NCBI GenBank assembly: GCA_030152105.1
Contig: JASLIH010000396.1
Location: forward strand, 1 to 7,476
Direction of reading: 5' to 3'
Origin: Actinomycetes bacterium
GTDB taxonomy: Bacteria > Actinomycetota > CALGFH01
DNA: 7,476 nucleotides
This document shows positions 1-5,319 of this stretch, in pieces (position 1 is the stretch's first letter; every line of letters begins with the position of its first letter). Below the pieces are notes generated by a model. The model did no database searches, had not been told where the DNA came from, and saw nothing but the letters and a program-made list of their open reading frames with translations. A program made the position numbers and the translations under genes.

Positions 1-361
1 CGGGCTGAAGCTGGCCGCCGTCGGGGCGGCCGCCGTCGGCGACGCCATCGCCCAGTGGTGGTACCTGCCCGGGTCGCGCGGCCACGGGCTCCGCGGCGGC
101 TGGTTCACCGTCGAAGGCGACGCGAGCGTCAAGCTCGACCTTCACAAGGTCCGGTTCGTCGCCGACACCGTCGTCGACGGCACCGCCACCTGGAACACCG
201 GCAGCGGCCGGGTCACCGCCCAGGTCAAGGTCAAGGGCCCCCACAGCGCCACCACCACCCTCCGGATGCGCTGGAACGACCTGGCCCGCCACCCCCGCGC
301 GAGCCTGAGCGGCCACACCGGTTCCGGCAGCCGCCTGACCGCCACCCTCCCGGCCCCCTGA
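1..361 (+). CDS. C-terminal end of an unidentified, probably exported, beta-rich protein (partial)
   Basis: Frame 2 is open from the window edge to the TGA at 359-361, giving about 119 residues that start GLKLAAVGAAAVGDAIAQWW and end RLTATLPAP. The composition is that of a real protein (balanced, alternating hydrophobic residues), unlike the Arg/Pro/His-rich translations of the other frames. The segment GLRGGWFTVEG is followed by alternating short strands (VKLDLHKVRFV, GTATWN, RVTAQVKVKG, TTTLRMRWND), suggesting a terminal beta-sandwich-like domain. From memory, such a tail ends some secreted actinobacterial alpha/beta hydrolases of the aminopeptidase type, but no catalytic residue is inside the window, so this is only a candidate. 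The upstream part is missing. It lies about 30 bp before the methyltransferase on the same strand. Nothing links it to the amine-catabolism genes. Confidence 0.72.
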   Translation, partial: GLKLAAVGAAAVGDAIAQWWYLPGSRGHGLRGGWFTVEGDASVKLDLHKVRFVADTVVDGTATWNTGSGRVTAQVKVKGPHSATTTLRMRWNDLARHPRASLSGHTGSGSRLTATLPAP

Positions 362-393
362 GCGGGTTGGGCCGAGTTGCGTCAGCCGCGGTA

Positions 394-1098
394 GTGGCCG
401 AACCCGGCACCGGGCCCGGGGTGATCACCCCGGACGGGTGTGCGGTCGACCTCTACCGGGCGCTGCCGGCCATGGGCGAACCCGAGATCGTGCATGGGGC
501 GGTCCCTGCCGGGGCCGGGATTCTGGAGTTGGGGGCTGGGGCTGGGCGGGTGACCCATCGGCTGGTCGCGCTCGGGCATCCGGTGGTGGCGGTGGACGAG
601 TCGGCGGAGATGCTGGCCTGGGTCCGCGGGGCCGGGACGGTGCGGGCGAAGATCCAGGACCTGCGCCTGCACCGGCGTTTCGACGTCGTGCTGCTGGCCT
701 CGTTCCTGGTCAACGTGCCCGACCGGGCGCTCAGGCGGCGGTTCCTGACCGCATGCCGGGACCATGTTCGAGACGGGGGCTGCGTGGTCGTCCAGCGGCA
801 CTCGCCGGGGTGGTTCGACGAGGCGGCCGACGGCGAGCGGGCCACCGGCGGGATCGTCTTCCGGCTGCGGGACCTCACCCGGCCCGGGCCCAGGCTGGTC
901 GCGGCCACGGCCGAGTACCAGGTGGGCGAACGGGTGTGGACCCAGACCTTCACCGCCGAGCGGCTCGACAACGAGGCGCTGGAGGCCGCCCTGGCCGAGG
1001 TCGGGCTGGCTGTCGACGCCTACCTGACCGGGGACGGCTCCTGGGTCAGAGCCGTGCCGGTGTCCAGCGGCAGGGCGCTCGGGCGCTCGCCCAGGTAG
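394..1098 (+). CDS. Class I SAM-dependent methyltransferase
   Basis: A 234-residue protein if GTG 394 is the start. Motif I is ILELGAGAG (residues 43-51), the acidic residue binding the SAM ribose is Asp68 in VVAVDES, and the post-motif strand FDVVLLASFLVN lies around residues 96-107. These place it in the Rossmann-fold methyltransferase class (Methyltransf_25/11-like); the substrate cannot be read from sequence. Reading open upstream of about 394 gives Arg/Pro-rich sequence that is antisense-like and covers the preceding gene, so a start near here is preferred. GTG 421 and ATG 472 are alternatives, but ATG 472 would drop the family-like stretch ITPDGCAVDLYRALP. No convincing ribosome-binding site precedes any candidate. 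The 3' end overlaps the convergent Rieske gene by 79 bp. A role with the N-demethylation genes is unproven; it may belong to the leftward neighbourhood. Confidence 0.88.
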   Translation: MAEPGTGPGVITPDGCAVDLYRALPAMGEPEIVHGAVPAGAGILELGAGAGRVTHRLVALGHPVVAVDESAEMLAWVRGAGTVRAKIQDLRLHRRFDVVLLASFLVNVPDRALRRRFLTACRDHVRDGGCVVVQRHSPGWFDEAADGERATGGIVFRLRDLTRPGPRLVAATAEYQVGERVWTQTFTAERLDNEALEAALAEVGLAVDAYLTGDGSWVRAVPVSSGRALGRSPR

Positions 1099-2231
1099 GC
1101 GCGGGCGATCATCGTCACCACGTGGTAGACGGCGTCCTCGGCCGGGGCCAGGGGGCCGGGCTGGAAATGGGGGGAGGTCATGCCCCGCTGCACCGACTCG
1201 CAGGCCGACCAGTCCTGGCGGTTGGTGGTGTCCCAGAAGTCGACCGCGTACCCGGGGTCGAAGCCGGGCTGGTCGGTCGCCTCGGGCGGGAAGTACCAGG
1301 TGCAGATGACGTGGCTCCGGTCCGCGGCCAGCGGCTCCACCAGGTGGGTCATCACGTAGTCGGGGTGGAGGCTGAGCAGGAGGTTGGGGAACAGCCCGAG
1401 ATAGGCGACGGTCCGCAGCCGCTCGCCGTCCAGCCCCGGGATCGGGACGCCGTCGCTGTGGCCGTCCAGGGACATGGTGGCGGCGTGGTCCTTGAGGTCC
1501 ATGGTGCCGCCGACCCAGGCGCCGTCCAGCTCGAAGTTGTCGCCGCTGGCCGGCGGGCTGACCTGGCACAGCTCGGGATGGATGAGGGGGCAGTGGTAGC
1601 ACTCGTGGTAGTTCTCGAGGACGACCTTCCAGTTGCAGTCCAGGTCGTAGGCGTGGCTGACCAGGGGGACGAGCCGCTCCGGCCGGTAGGGGGCGACCAG
1701 GTCGTCCAGGGCCCCGACATGCTCGGCGAACGGCGGGGCGTCGCCCGACCCGTTGACGAACAGGAACCCGTGCCAGCTCTCCAGCGGCAGCTCGACCAGG
1801 CCGTGCTCGCCCGGGCGGAAGTCGGTGTGCTCGCGGAACCCGGGAGCGACCCGCAGGGTGCCGTCCAGGTCGTAGGTCCAGGCGTGGTAGGGGCACAGCA
1901 CGGTCCGCCTGGAGGTCGCCTCGCCGATGCCGAGCAGCTCGTGGCCGCGGTGCCGGCAGGTGTTGGCGAACGCCCGCACCTTCCCGTCGGTCCCCCGGGC
2001 CAGCAGCACCCCGGCCCGCCCGACCTTGACCGCCCGCTGAGCGCCCGTCCCCCCCAGGTCGCCCTCGCGGCCCACGCAGGTCCAGGACCCGGCGAAGAAC
2101 CGTTCCTGCTCGAAGGCGAACACCCGCGGCGAGACGTAGGCGTCCCGCGGCAGCATCCGGCTCTGACCGAACGGCCGCAGCGACGGCTCCAGGTCGGCCG
2201 GGTCGAAGGGCGCAGCGGTGGTGTCCAGCAT
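1020..2231 (-). CDS. Rieske [2Fe-2S] ring-hydroxylating-type oxygenase, alpha subunit (GbcA/CntA-like, probable N-demethylase)
   Basis: A 403-residue oxygenase component. The N-terminal Rieske domain has the cluster ligands Cys92-x-His94 (TCRHRG) and Cys113-x2-His116 (CPYHAW), 18 residues apart. The catalytic domain has the mononuclear iron site ENYHECYHCPLIHP with His213 and His218; the third ligand is probably Asp334, or less likely Asp331, in DFWDTTNRQDW. Glu210, three residues before the first His, sits where most ring-hydroxylating dioxygenases have an Asp bridging the two metal centres; a Glu there is known from carnitine monooxygenase CntA. The NRQDW...CESVQRGM segment is typical of betaine-demethylase relatives, so oxidative removal of an N-methyl group with formaldehyde release is the likely reaction. 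Such enzymes need a separate reductase, and none is in the window. The ATG start has a GGAGG site 7 nt upstream. The gene diverges from the TetR gene, has a palindromic operator candidate 37 nt upstream, and overlaps the methyltransferase at its 3' end. The last ~22 residues are a tail not shared with the paralogue at 4156-5292. Confidence 0.93.
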   Translation of the reverse strand: MLDTTAAPFDPADLEPSLRPFGQSRMLPRDAYVSPRVFAFEQERFFAGSWTCVGREGDLGGTGAQRAVKVGRAGVLLARGTDGKVRAFANTCRHRGHELLGIGEATSRRTVLCPYHAWTYDLDGTLRVAPGFREHTDFRPGEHGLVELPLESWHGFLFVNGSGDAPPFAEHVGALDDLVAPYRPERLVPLVSHAYDLDCNWKVVLENYHECYHCPLIHPELCQVSPPASGDNFELDGAWVGGTMDLKDHAATMSLDGHSDGVPIPGLDGERLRTVAYLGLFPNLLLSLHPDYVMTHLVEPLAADRSHVICTWYFPPEATDQPGFDPGYAVDFWDTTNRQDWSACESVQRGMTSPHFQPGPLAPAEDAVYHVVTMIARAYLGERPSALPLDTGTALTQEPSPVR

Positions 2232-2238
2232 GGTCGGA

Positions 2239-2243
2239 CCTCC
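2239..2243 (-). promoter_or_regulatory. Ribosome-binding site of the first Rieske gene
   Basis: GGAGG on the minus strand, 7 nt before ATG 2231. It fixes the start of the 403-residue Rieske protein and argues against longer readings through the repeat region. Confidence 0.8.
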
Positions 2244-2269
2244 AACCTACTTCAACCAACCTACTTCAA
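2242..2269. repeat. Perfect 14-bp tandem direct repeat, two copies
   Basis: CCAACCTACTTCAA occurs at 2242-2255 and again, without a gap, at 2256-2269. It lies between the inverted-repeat operator and the Shine-Dalgarno of the Rieske gene, so it would form the promoter core and 5' leader of that transcript. On the minus strand each copy contains TAGGTT, which fits the actinobacterial -10 pattern TAnnnT. It could be a local slippage duplication or a repeated regulator-binding or promoter element. Confidence 0.85.
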
Positions 2270-2285
2270 CTGACTCTTCAGTCAG
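2258..2285 (-). promoter_or_regulatory. Candidate promoter of the first Rieske gene (-35 CTGACT, -10 TAGGTT)
   Basis: On the minus strand, CTGACT (2280-2285) is followed after 16 nt by TAGGTT (2258-2263). This weakly matches a sigma-70-type promoter with transcription starting near 2251. The palindrome at 2269-2286 would cover the -35 box and spacer, as expected for repression by occlusion. Assigned by eye only; the second TAGGTT at 2244-2249 is an alternative. Confidence 0.4.
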
Positions 2286-2286
2286 T
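2265..2286. promoter_or_regulatory. Candidate TetR-family operator, copy 1
   Basis: ACTGACT-CTTC-AGTCAGT is a perfect inverted repeat with 7-bp arms (2269-2275 and 2280-2286). It can also be read as ACTGA-N4-TCAGT (2269-2282). The size and symmetry fit operators bound by TetR dimers. It lies in the divergent promoter next to a TetR-type gene, the classic autoregulatory arrangement. Bases 2265-2285 match 6990-7010 at 18 of 21 positions, and that second copy is also about 37 nt before a start codon, which supports a shared function. Confidence 0.7.
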
Positions 2287-2325
2287 ATAAACGGGAGGGG
2301 CGCCCCGGGACCAGCCGGTGGTCGA

Positions 2326-2331
2326 TACACT
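2326..2331 (+). promoter_or_regulatory. Candidate -10 box giving a leaderless TetR transcript
   Basis: TACACT fits TAnnnT and ends 6 nt before GTG 2338, so transcription could begin at or next to the start codon. No good Shine-Dalgarno lies just upstream of that GTG, which agrees with leaderless translation, common in actinobacteria. No clear -35 is seen. An alternative -10, TATAAA at 2286-2291, would instead give a leader of about 40 nt beginning beside the operator. Confidence 0.4.
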
Positions 2332-2337
2332 TCGGCC

Positions 2338-2940
2338 GTGGCGCGGATCAAGGCGGATGTCCGCCGGGAGGAGATCCTCAGGGCGACCTGCCGTGAGGTG
2401 ATCGCCCGCGGGTTCGCGAGCACCCGGGTGGGCGACGTGGCCGCCGCCCTCGGGGTGTCGACCGGGCTGGTCTTCTACCACTTCACCAACAAGGAGACGC
2501 TGCTCGGGGAGGCGTTCCGGTACGCCGCCTCCGAGGACCTGGACCGGCTGTCGGCGACGGCGGCCGGGGACGGCAGCGCCGCCCAGCGGCTGGACCGGAT
2601 CCTGCGCCTGTACTCCCCCGCCGGGTCGTCCGAGGCGTGGCTGCTCTGGATCGACGCCTGGGGGCAGGCACTGCGCAGCCCCGAGCTGGCCGAGGTGTCG
2701 CGCCAGCTCGACCTGCGCTGGAAGCAGACCCTGGCCACCGTGATCCGCGAAGGGGTCGCGGCCGGCGAGTTCAGCTGCCCCGACCCCGACGGCGCCGCCT
2801 GGCGGCTCACCGCCCTGCTCGACGGGCTCGGGGTCCAGGTCGCGGTCCACCGCGGCCTCCCGGCGGCCCGCCTGGTCGACTGGGTCAGGGCGGCCGCCGC
2901 GGCCGAGCTGGCCACCGACCCGGCCGCCCTGGCCGGCTGA
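2338..2940 (+). CDS. TetR/AcrR-family transcriptional regulator with BetI-type C-terminal domain
   Basis: A 200-residue repressor-type protein, the usual TetR length. The N-terminal DNA-binding domain is complete: REEILRATCREVIARGFAST (helix 1 region), VGDVAAALGVSTGLVFYHFTNKETLL (helix-turn-helix, residues about 31-56). The ligand-binding half has the pattern WLLWIDAWGQALRSPEL...WKQTLATVIREGVAAGEF (residues about 101-145), as in BetI-type TetR C-terminal domains; BetI itself controls choline-to-betaine genes. This agrees with the N-methyl-amine theme, but the ligand is unknown. GTG 2338 is chosen because homology starts at once (ARIKADVRREEIL); the in-frame ATG 2218 would translate the operator and repeats. 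It diverges from the first Rieske gene and converges on the sarcosine-oxidase-like gene, 13 bp away. It probably represses its own promoter and the operator-linked genes. Confidence 0.93.
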   Translation: MARIKADVRREEILRATCREVIARGFASTRVGDVAAALGVSTGLVFYHFTNKETLLGEAFRYAASEDLDRLSATAAGDGSAAQRLDRILRLYSPAGSSEAWLLWIDAWGQALRSPELAEVSRQLDLRWKQTLATVIREGVAAGEFSCPDPDGAAWRLTALLDGLGVQVAVHRGLPAARLVDWVRAAAAAELATDPAALAG

Positions 2941-2957
2941 GGGCGCCGCCCGCTCAG
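2937..2957. terminator. Weak hairpin across the two facing stop codons
   Basis: CTGAG (2937-2941) pairs with CTCAG (2953-2957), and GG (2942-2943) can pair with CC (2950-2951) past a bulged G. This GC-rich stem covers both the TetR TGA and the opposite-strand TGA. There is no U-tract on either side, and part of the symmetry comes automatically from two TGA stops facing each other. It may work as a bidirectional terminator, but the support is slight. Confidence 0.25.
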
Positions 2958-4159
2958 ACCAGGTAGTTGGCTCGCGGGTCGGGGGCGGTGAGGGCCGGGC
3001 GGTCGACGGCGAACGGGGTGATGTCCACCTCGGTGCCGTCGTGCAGGGCCAGGTCGGCCAGGACCCGGCCGAGCAGGGGGGCGAACTTGAACCCGTGGGC
3101 GGCGCCCAGGGCGACCAGGACGCGGTCGTGGCCGGGCAGGGGTCCGAGGACGAGGTCGCGGTCCGGGGTGAGGGTGTAGAGGCAGGTCGCGCTGTGGTCG
3201 TGGGTGCCGACGGCGGCGGGGAGCCGGGTGCGCAGGAACCCGGCCAGGCGTCCGGCGGCCGCCGGGTCGGGGTCGAAGCTCCGCGAGGTGGCCGTGACCT
3301 GGAAGCCGCCGACGTCCTGGGCGGCCTTGAGGGCGGCGCCCGGCCACACCGGGAAGCCGTAGAAGCTGGGGTCGTCCATCCAGATCCAGACCGGGAACCG
3401 GCCGACGGCGAAGGCGCCGGGGTCGGCCGGGCGGAAGTAGCTGAACTGCTCCTGGGTGACGACCAGGGGGAGGTCGGCGCCGAGCTGGGCGACCAGGTCG
3501 CCGGTCCAGGCGTCGGCGCAGAGCAGCAGCCGGGCGGTCCGGAAGGTGGCGTCGGCTGTGACCACCTCGACCGACGTGCCCAGGTCGCGGACGGCCGTCA
3601 CCGGGACCTGGTCGAGCAGGGTGGCGCCGCCGCCGGCGGCCAGGCGCTGGAGCAGCCGGGTGCCGCGGGCCGCCGGGACGATGCCGCCGTCGGCCTGCCA
3701 GAGGCCGTGGACGTCGGCGTCGAGCTTGAAGGCCGGCCAGCGGCGCATCACCTCGGCCGCGTCCAGCCACTGGTAGGGGACGCCGCAGGCCTCCAGGCTG
3801 GCCCGGTAGGGGCCGGGCGGGATGGCCGAGCCGGCCGGGAACAGGTCGAGGCCGCCGGTGGTGACCACCAGCCGCTCGGAAGCCTCCAATTCCAGCTCGG
3901 CCCAGGCGGCGTAGGCCAGGCCGGCCAGGCGCACGTAGCCGGCCGTGTGGTAGGAGCGGCGGATGATCCGGGCGTGGTCGTGCGAGGCCCCCCGGTGGTG
4001 CCCGAGGGCGAACTGCTCCAGCCCCAGCACCCGCGCCCCCGCCCTGGCCAGCGCCCACACGGCCGCACTGCCCAGCGCCCCGAGCCCGACCACCACCACG
4101 TCCCAGTCCCGGCGGCGGTGGGGGGAGGGCCGGTCGCCGTCCGCGTCCCGGGCGGTCAC
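2954..4159 (-). CDS. Monomeric sarcosine oxidase / N-methyl amino acid oxidase-like flavoenzyme (FAD-dependent, DAO family)
   Basis: A 401-residue protein of the MSOX/MTOX branch of the DAO family. The FAD Rossmann motif is VVVVGLGALG (residues 21-30). HARIIRRSY (62-70) supplies Arg64 and Arg67, aligning with Arg49 and Arg52 of bacterial sarcosine oxidase. Cys326 in CLYTLTPD aligns with the cysteine that binds FAD covalently. HGFKFAP (355-361) gives Lys358, matching the substrate-carboxylate lysine. Lys278 matches the lysine that activates oxygen, but the residue four positions on is Asp282, where sarcosine oxidase has an active-site His, so the substrate may not be plain sarcosine. Expected reaction: oxidation of a secondary N-methyl amine with oxygen, giving the demethylated amine, formaldehyde and hydrogen peroxide, in the cytoplasm. 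GTG 4159 shares the bases GTGA with the stop of the upstream Rieske gene, so translation is probably coupled. Confidence 0.93.
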   Translation of the reverse strand: MTARDADGDRPSPHRRRDWDVVVVGLGALGSAAVWALARAGARVLGLEQFALGHHRGASHDHARIIRRSYHTAGYVRLAGLAYAAWAELELEASERLVVTTGGLDLFPAGSAIPPGPYRASLEACGVPYQWLDAAEVMRRWPAFKLDADVHGLWQADGGIVPAARGTRLLQRLAAGGGATLLDQVPVTAVRDLGTSVEVVTADATFRTARLLLCADAWTGDLVAQLGADLPLVVTQEQFSYFRPADPGAFAVGRFPVWIWMDDPSFYGFPVWPGAALKAAQDVGGFQVTATSRSFDPDPAAAGRLAGFLRTRLPAAVGTHDHSATCLYTLTPDRDLVLGPLPGHDRVLVALGAAHGFKFAPLLGRVLADLALHDGTEVDITPFAVDRPALTAPDPRANYLV

Positions 4160-5292
4160 GGCGGGGTTCCCGGCTCTCCGGTCGCTCCCAGGCGGTCGAG
4201 GACGTAGCGGCGGATGTCGAGGCTCGGCTCCTCCATGGGGGCGAACCAGCCGCCGCTGTAGGCGCGCGACGACATGCCCCGCTGGACGCTCTCGCACATG
4301 GCCCAGTCCTGACGGTTGACCAGGTCCCAGAAGTCGGCCGCGTCAGATGGGTCGAAGGCGGGGCGGGCCTGCTCCCCGGGATGGAACAGCAGCTCGCACA
4401 CGACGGTGGTCTCGGCCGGCCCGTGCGGCCACAGCGTGAAGGCGGCCACGTGGTCGGCGGACAGGCTCAGCATCAGGTTGGGGTAGACGAGCTCGCCCTT
4501 GTGGCGGGTGCGCTCGTCGTCGTCCAGGCCAGGGAACGGCGCCCGGTCGCTCTGGCCGGTGGCGGTGAAGGTCCAGGCGCCCTCGCGGTGAGGCACTCCC
4601 CGCTCCCAGTCCAGGCCGGCCCCGCCGCGCTTGAACGCGGGCACGACCCGGCACAGCTCGGGGTGGACGCCGGCGCAGTGGTAGCACTCGTTGTAGTTCT
4701 CGGCGACCAGCTTCCAGTTGGCCCTGACCTGGTAGTCGAGGCGCCGCCCCACCGCCAGCGCCTCCAGCGGGTAGCGGCGCAGCCGCTCGGGCACCGGGCC
4801 GAGCTGGTCGGCCAGGGGCACGGCGTCCTCCGGGGTCAGGTGGAGGAACACGAACCCGCCCCAGGTGGCCACCCCGACCGGGTGGAGCCCGAAGGCCGCC
4901 TGGTCGAAGCCGTCGATCTCCTCGCTCCAGGGGGCCCGCAGCAGGTCGCCCTCCAGCCGGTAGGTCCAGGAGTGGTAGGGGCAGCGCAGCGACCCGGCCT
5001 TGCGGGCCGGGCTGGCCTGGGGGCCGCCCGGGTCGGCGGGCGGGCACGGCACCAGCTGGGAGCCGCGGTGGCGGCAGACGTTGTAGTGGGCCCGCAGCTC
5101 CCCTGCCCTGGTCCGGACCAGCAGGACGCTCTCGCCGGCCACGTCCACCACCGCCAGCGACCCCGGCCGCTCGACCTGGTCGGCCCGCCCGGCACAGAAC
5201 CACTCGCGGAACAGCAGCCGCTCCCGCTCCTGGTCGAAGCGGTCGTCGCTCAGGTACCAGGGCGCCGGCAGGGCACGCTCCAGACCGGCCAT
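4156..5292 (-). CDS. Second Rieske [2Fe-2S] oxygenase, alpha subunit (GbcA/CntA-like, probable N-demethylase)
   Basis: A 378-residue paralogue of the oxygenase at 1020-2231. Cluster ligands are Cys73-x-His75 (VCRHRG) and Cys104-x2-His107 (CPYHSW). The 28 residues between the pairs are ten more than in the other protein and include a Pro/Gly/Ala-rich loop with an extra Cys83. The mononuclear iron site is ENYNECYHCAGVHPEL with His205 and His210; Asp323 (or Asp320) in ADFWDLVNRQDW is the probable third ligand. Glu202 is at the bridging position usually held by Asp. The C-terminal CESVQRGMSS...GWFAPMEEPSLDIRRYV is characteristic of betaine-demethylase relatives. It probably removes an N-methyl group from a quaternary or tertiary amine ahead of the sarcosine-oxidase-like enzyme, with which it overlaps by 4 nt. 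A consensus ribosome-binding site fixes ATG 5292. No reductase partner is visible. The true substrate is unknown. Confidence 0.93.
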   Translation of the reverse strand: MAGLERALPAPWYLSDDRFDQERERLLFREWFCAGRADQVERPGSLAVVDVAGESVLLVRTRAGELRAHYNVCRHRGSQLVPCPPADPGGPQASPARKAGSLRCPYHSWTYRLEGDLLRAPWSEEIDGFDQAAFGLHPVGVATWGGFVFLHLTPEDAVPLADQLGPVPERLRRYPLEALAVGRRLDYQVRANWKLVAENYNECYHCAGVHPELCRVVPAFKRGGAGLDWERGVPHREGAWTFTATGQSDRAPFPGLDDDERTRHKGELVYPNLMLSLSADHVAAFTLWPHGPAETTVVCELLFHPGEQARPAFDPSDAADFWDLVNRQDWAMCESVQRGMSSRAYSGGWFAPMEEPSLDIRRYVLDRLGATGEPGTPP

Positions 5293-5299
5293 GACCGGT

Positions 5300-5307
5300 C
5301 ACCTCCT
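5300..5307 (-). promoter_or_regulatory. Consensus Shine-Dalgarno of the second Rieske gene
   Basis: AGGAGGTG on the minus strand is a full 8-base match to the 16S rRNA 3' end, separated from ATG 5292 by 7 nt. It implies strong translation and settles the start. A perfect palindrome, TGACCGGTCA (5292-5301), overlaps its edge and the first base of the start codon. Confidence 0.85.
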
Positions 5308-5319
5308 CCCAGGGGAAGG

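Larger units (their letters stand above)
2232..2337. other. Divergent intergenic regulatory region between Rieske oxygenase and TetR genes
   Basis: This is the only non-coding stretch of any size in the window. Its left two-thirds (about 2241-2292) is clearly AT-richer than the surroundings. From left to right it contains the ribosome-binding site for the Rieske gene, two perfect 14-bp tandem repeats, a 7-bp-arm inverted repeat, a TATAAA sequence at 2286-2291, a 10-bp GGGGCGCCCC palindrome at 2297-2306, and a TACACT box just before the TetR start. Read together these fit a shared, autoregulated divergent promoter. Confidence 0.8.

Noticed and set aside
55..393. N-terminal extension of the methyltransferase from ATG 55
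   Set aside because: The first ~110 residues are Arg/Pro/His-rich and overlap the end of the preceding gene in another frame; methyltransferase-like sequence begins only near 394.
382..2259. Long minus-strand open frame (625 codons) over the first Rieske gene and the methyltransferase
   Set aside because: Its translation is Arg/Pro/Gly-rich, in a different frame from the Rieske protein and antisense to the methyltransferase. It is a shadow.
438..2273. Long plus-strand open frame (611 codons) opposite the first Rieske gene
   Set aside because: Composition is biased and no motif is seen, while the opposite strand encodes intact Rieske and iron-site motifs.
2218..2337. N-terminal extension of TetR from ATG 2218
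   Set aside because: It would translate the tandem repeats and operator and overlap the divergent Rieske gene; family similarity and normal length begin at GTG 2338.
2475..4058. Minus-strand open frame spanning both the TetR and sarcosine-oxidase-like genes
   Set aside because: It is a low-complexity Arg/Pro/Gly translation, out of frame with the sarcosine-oxidase-like gene and antisense to TetR.
4160..4297. Upstream ATG (4297) for the sarcosine-oxidase-like gene
   Set aside because: The extension overlaps the end of the second Rieske gene in another frame and is not protein-like; GTG 4159 gives the normal family length and a GTGA overlap.
1020..5292. Two Rieske genes as a sign of a recent tandem duplication
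   Set aside because: They share active-site motifs but differ widely elsewhere, in loop length, both termini and total length, so the divergence is old.
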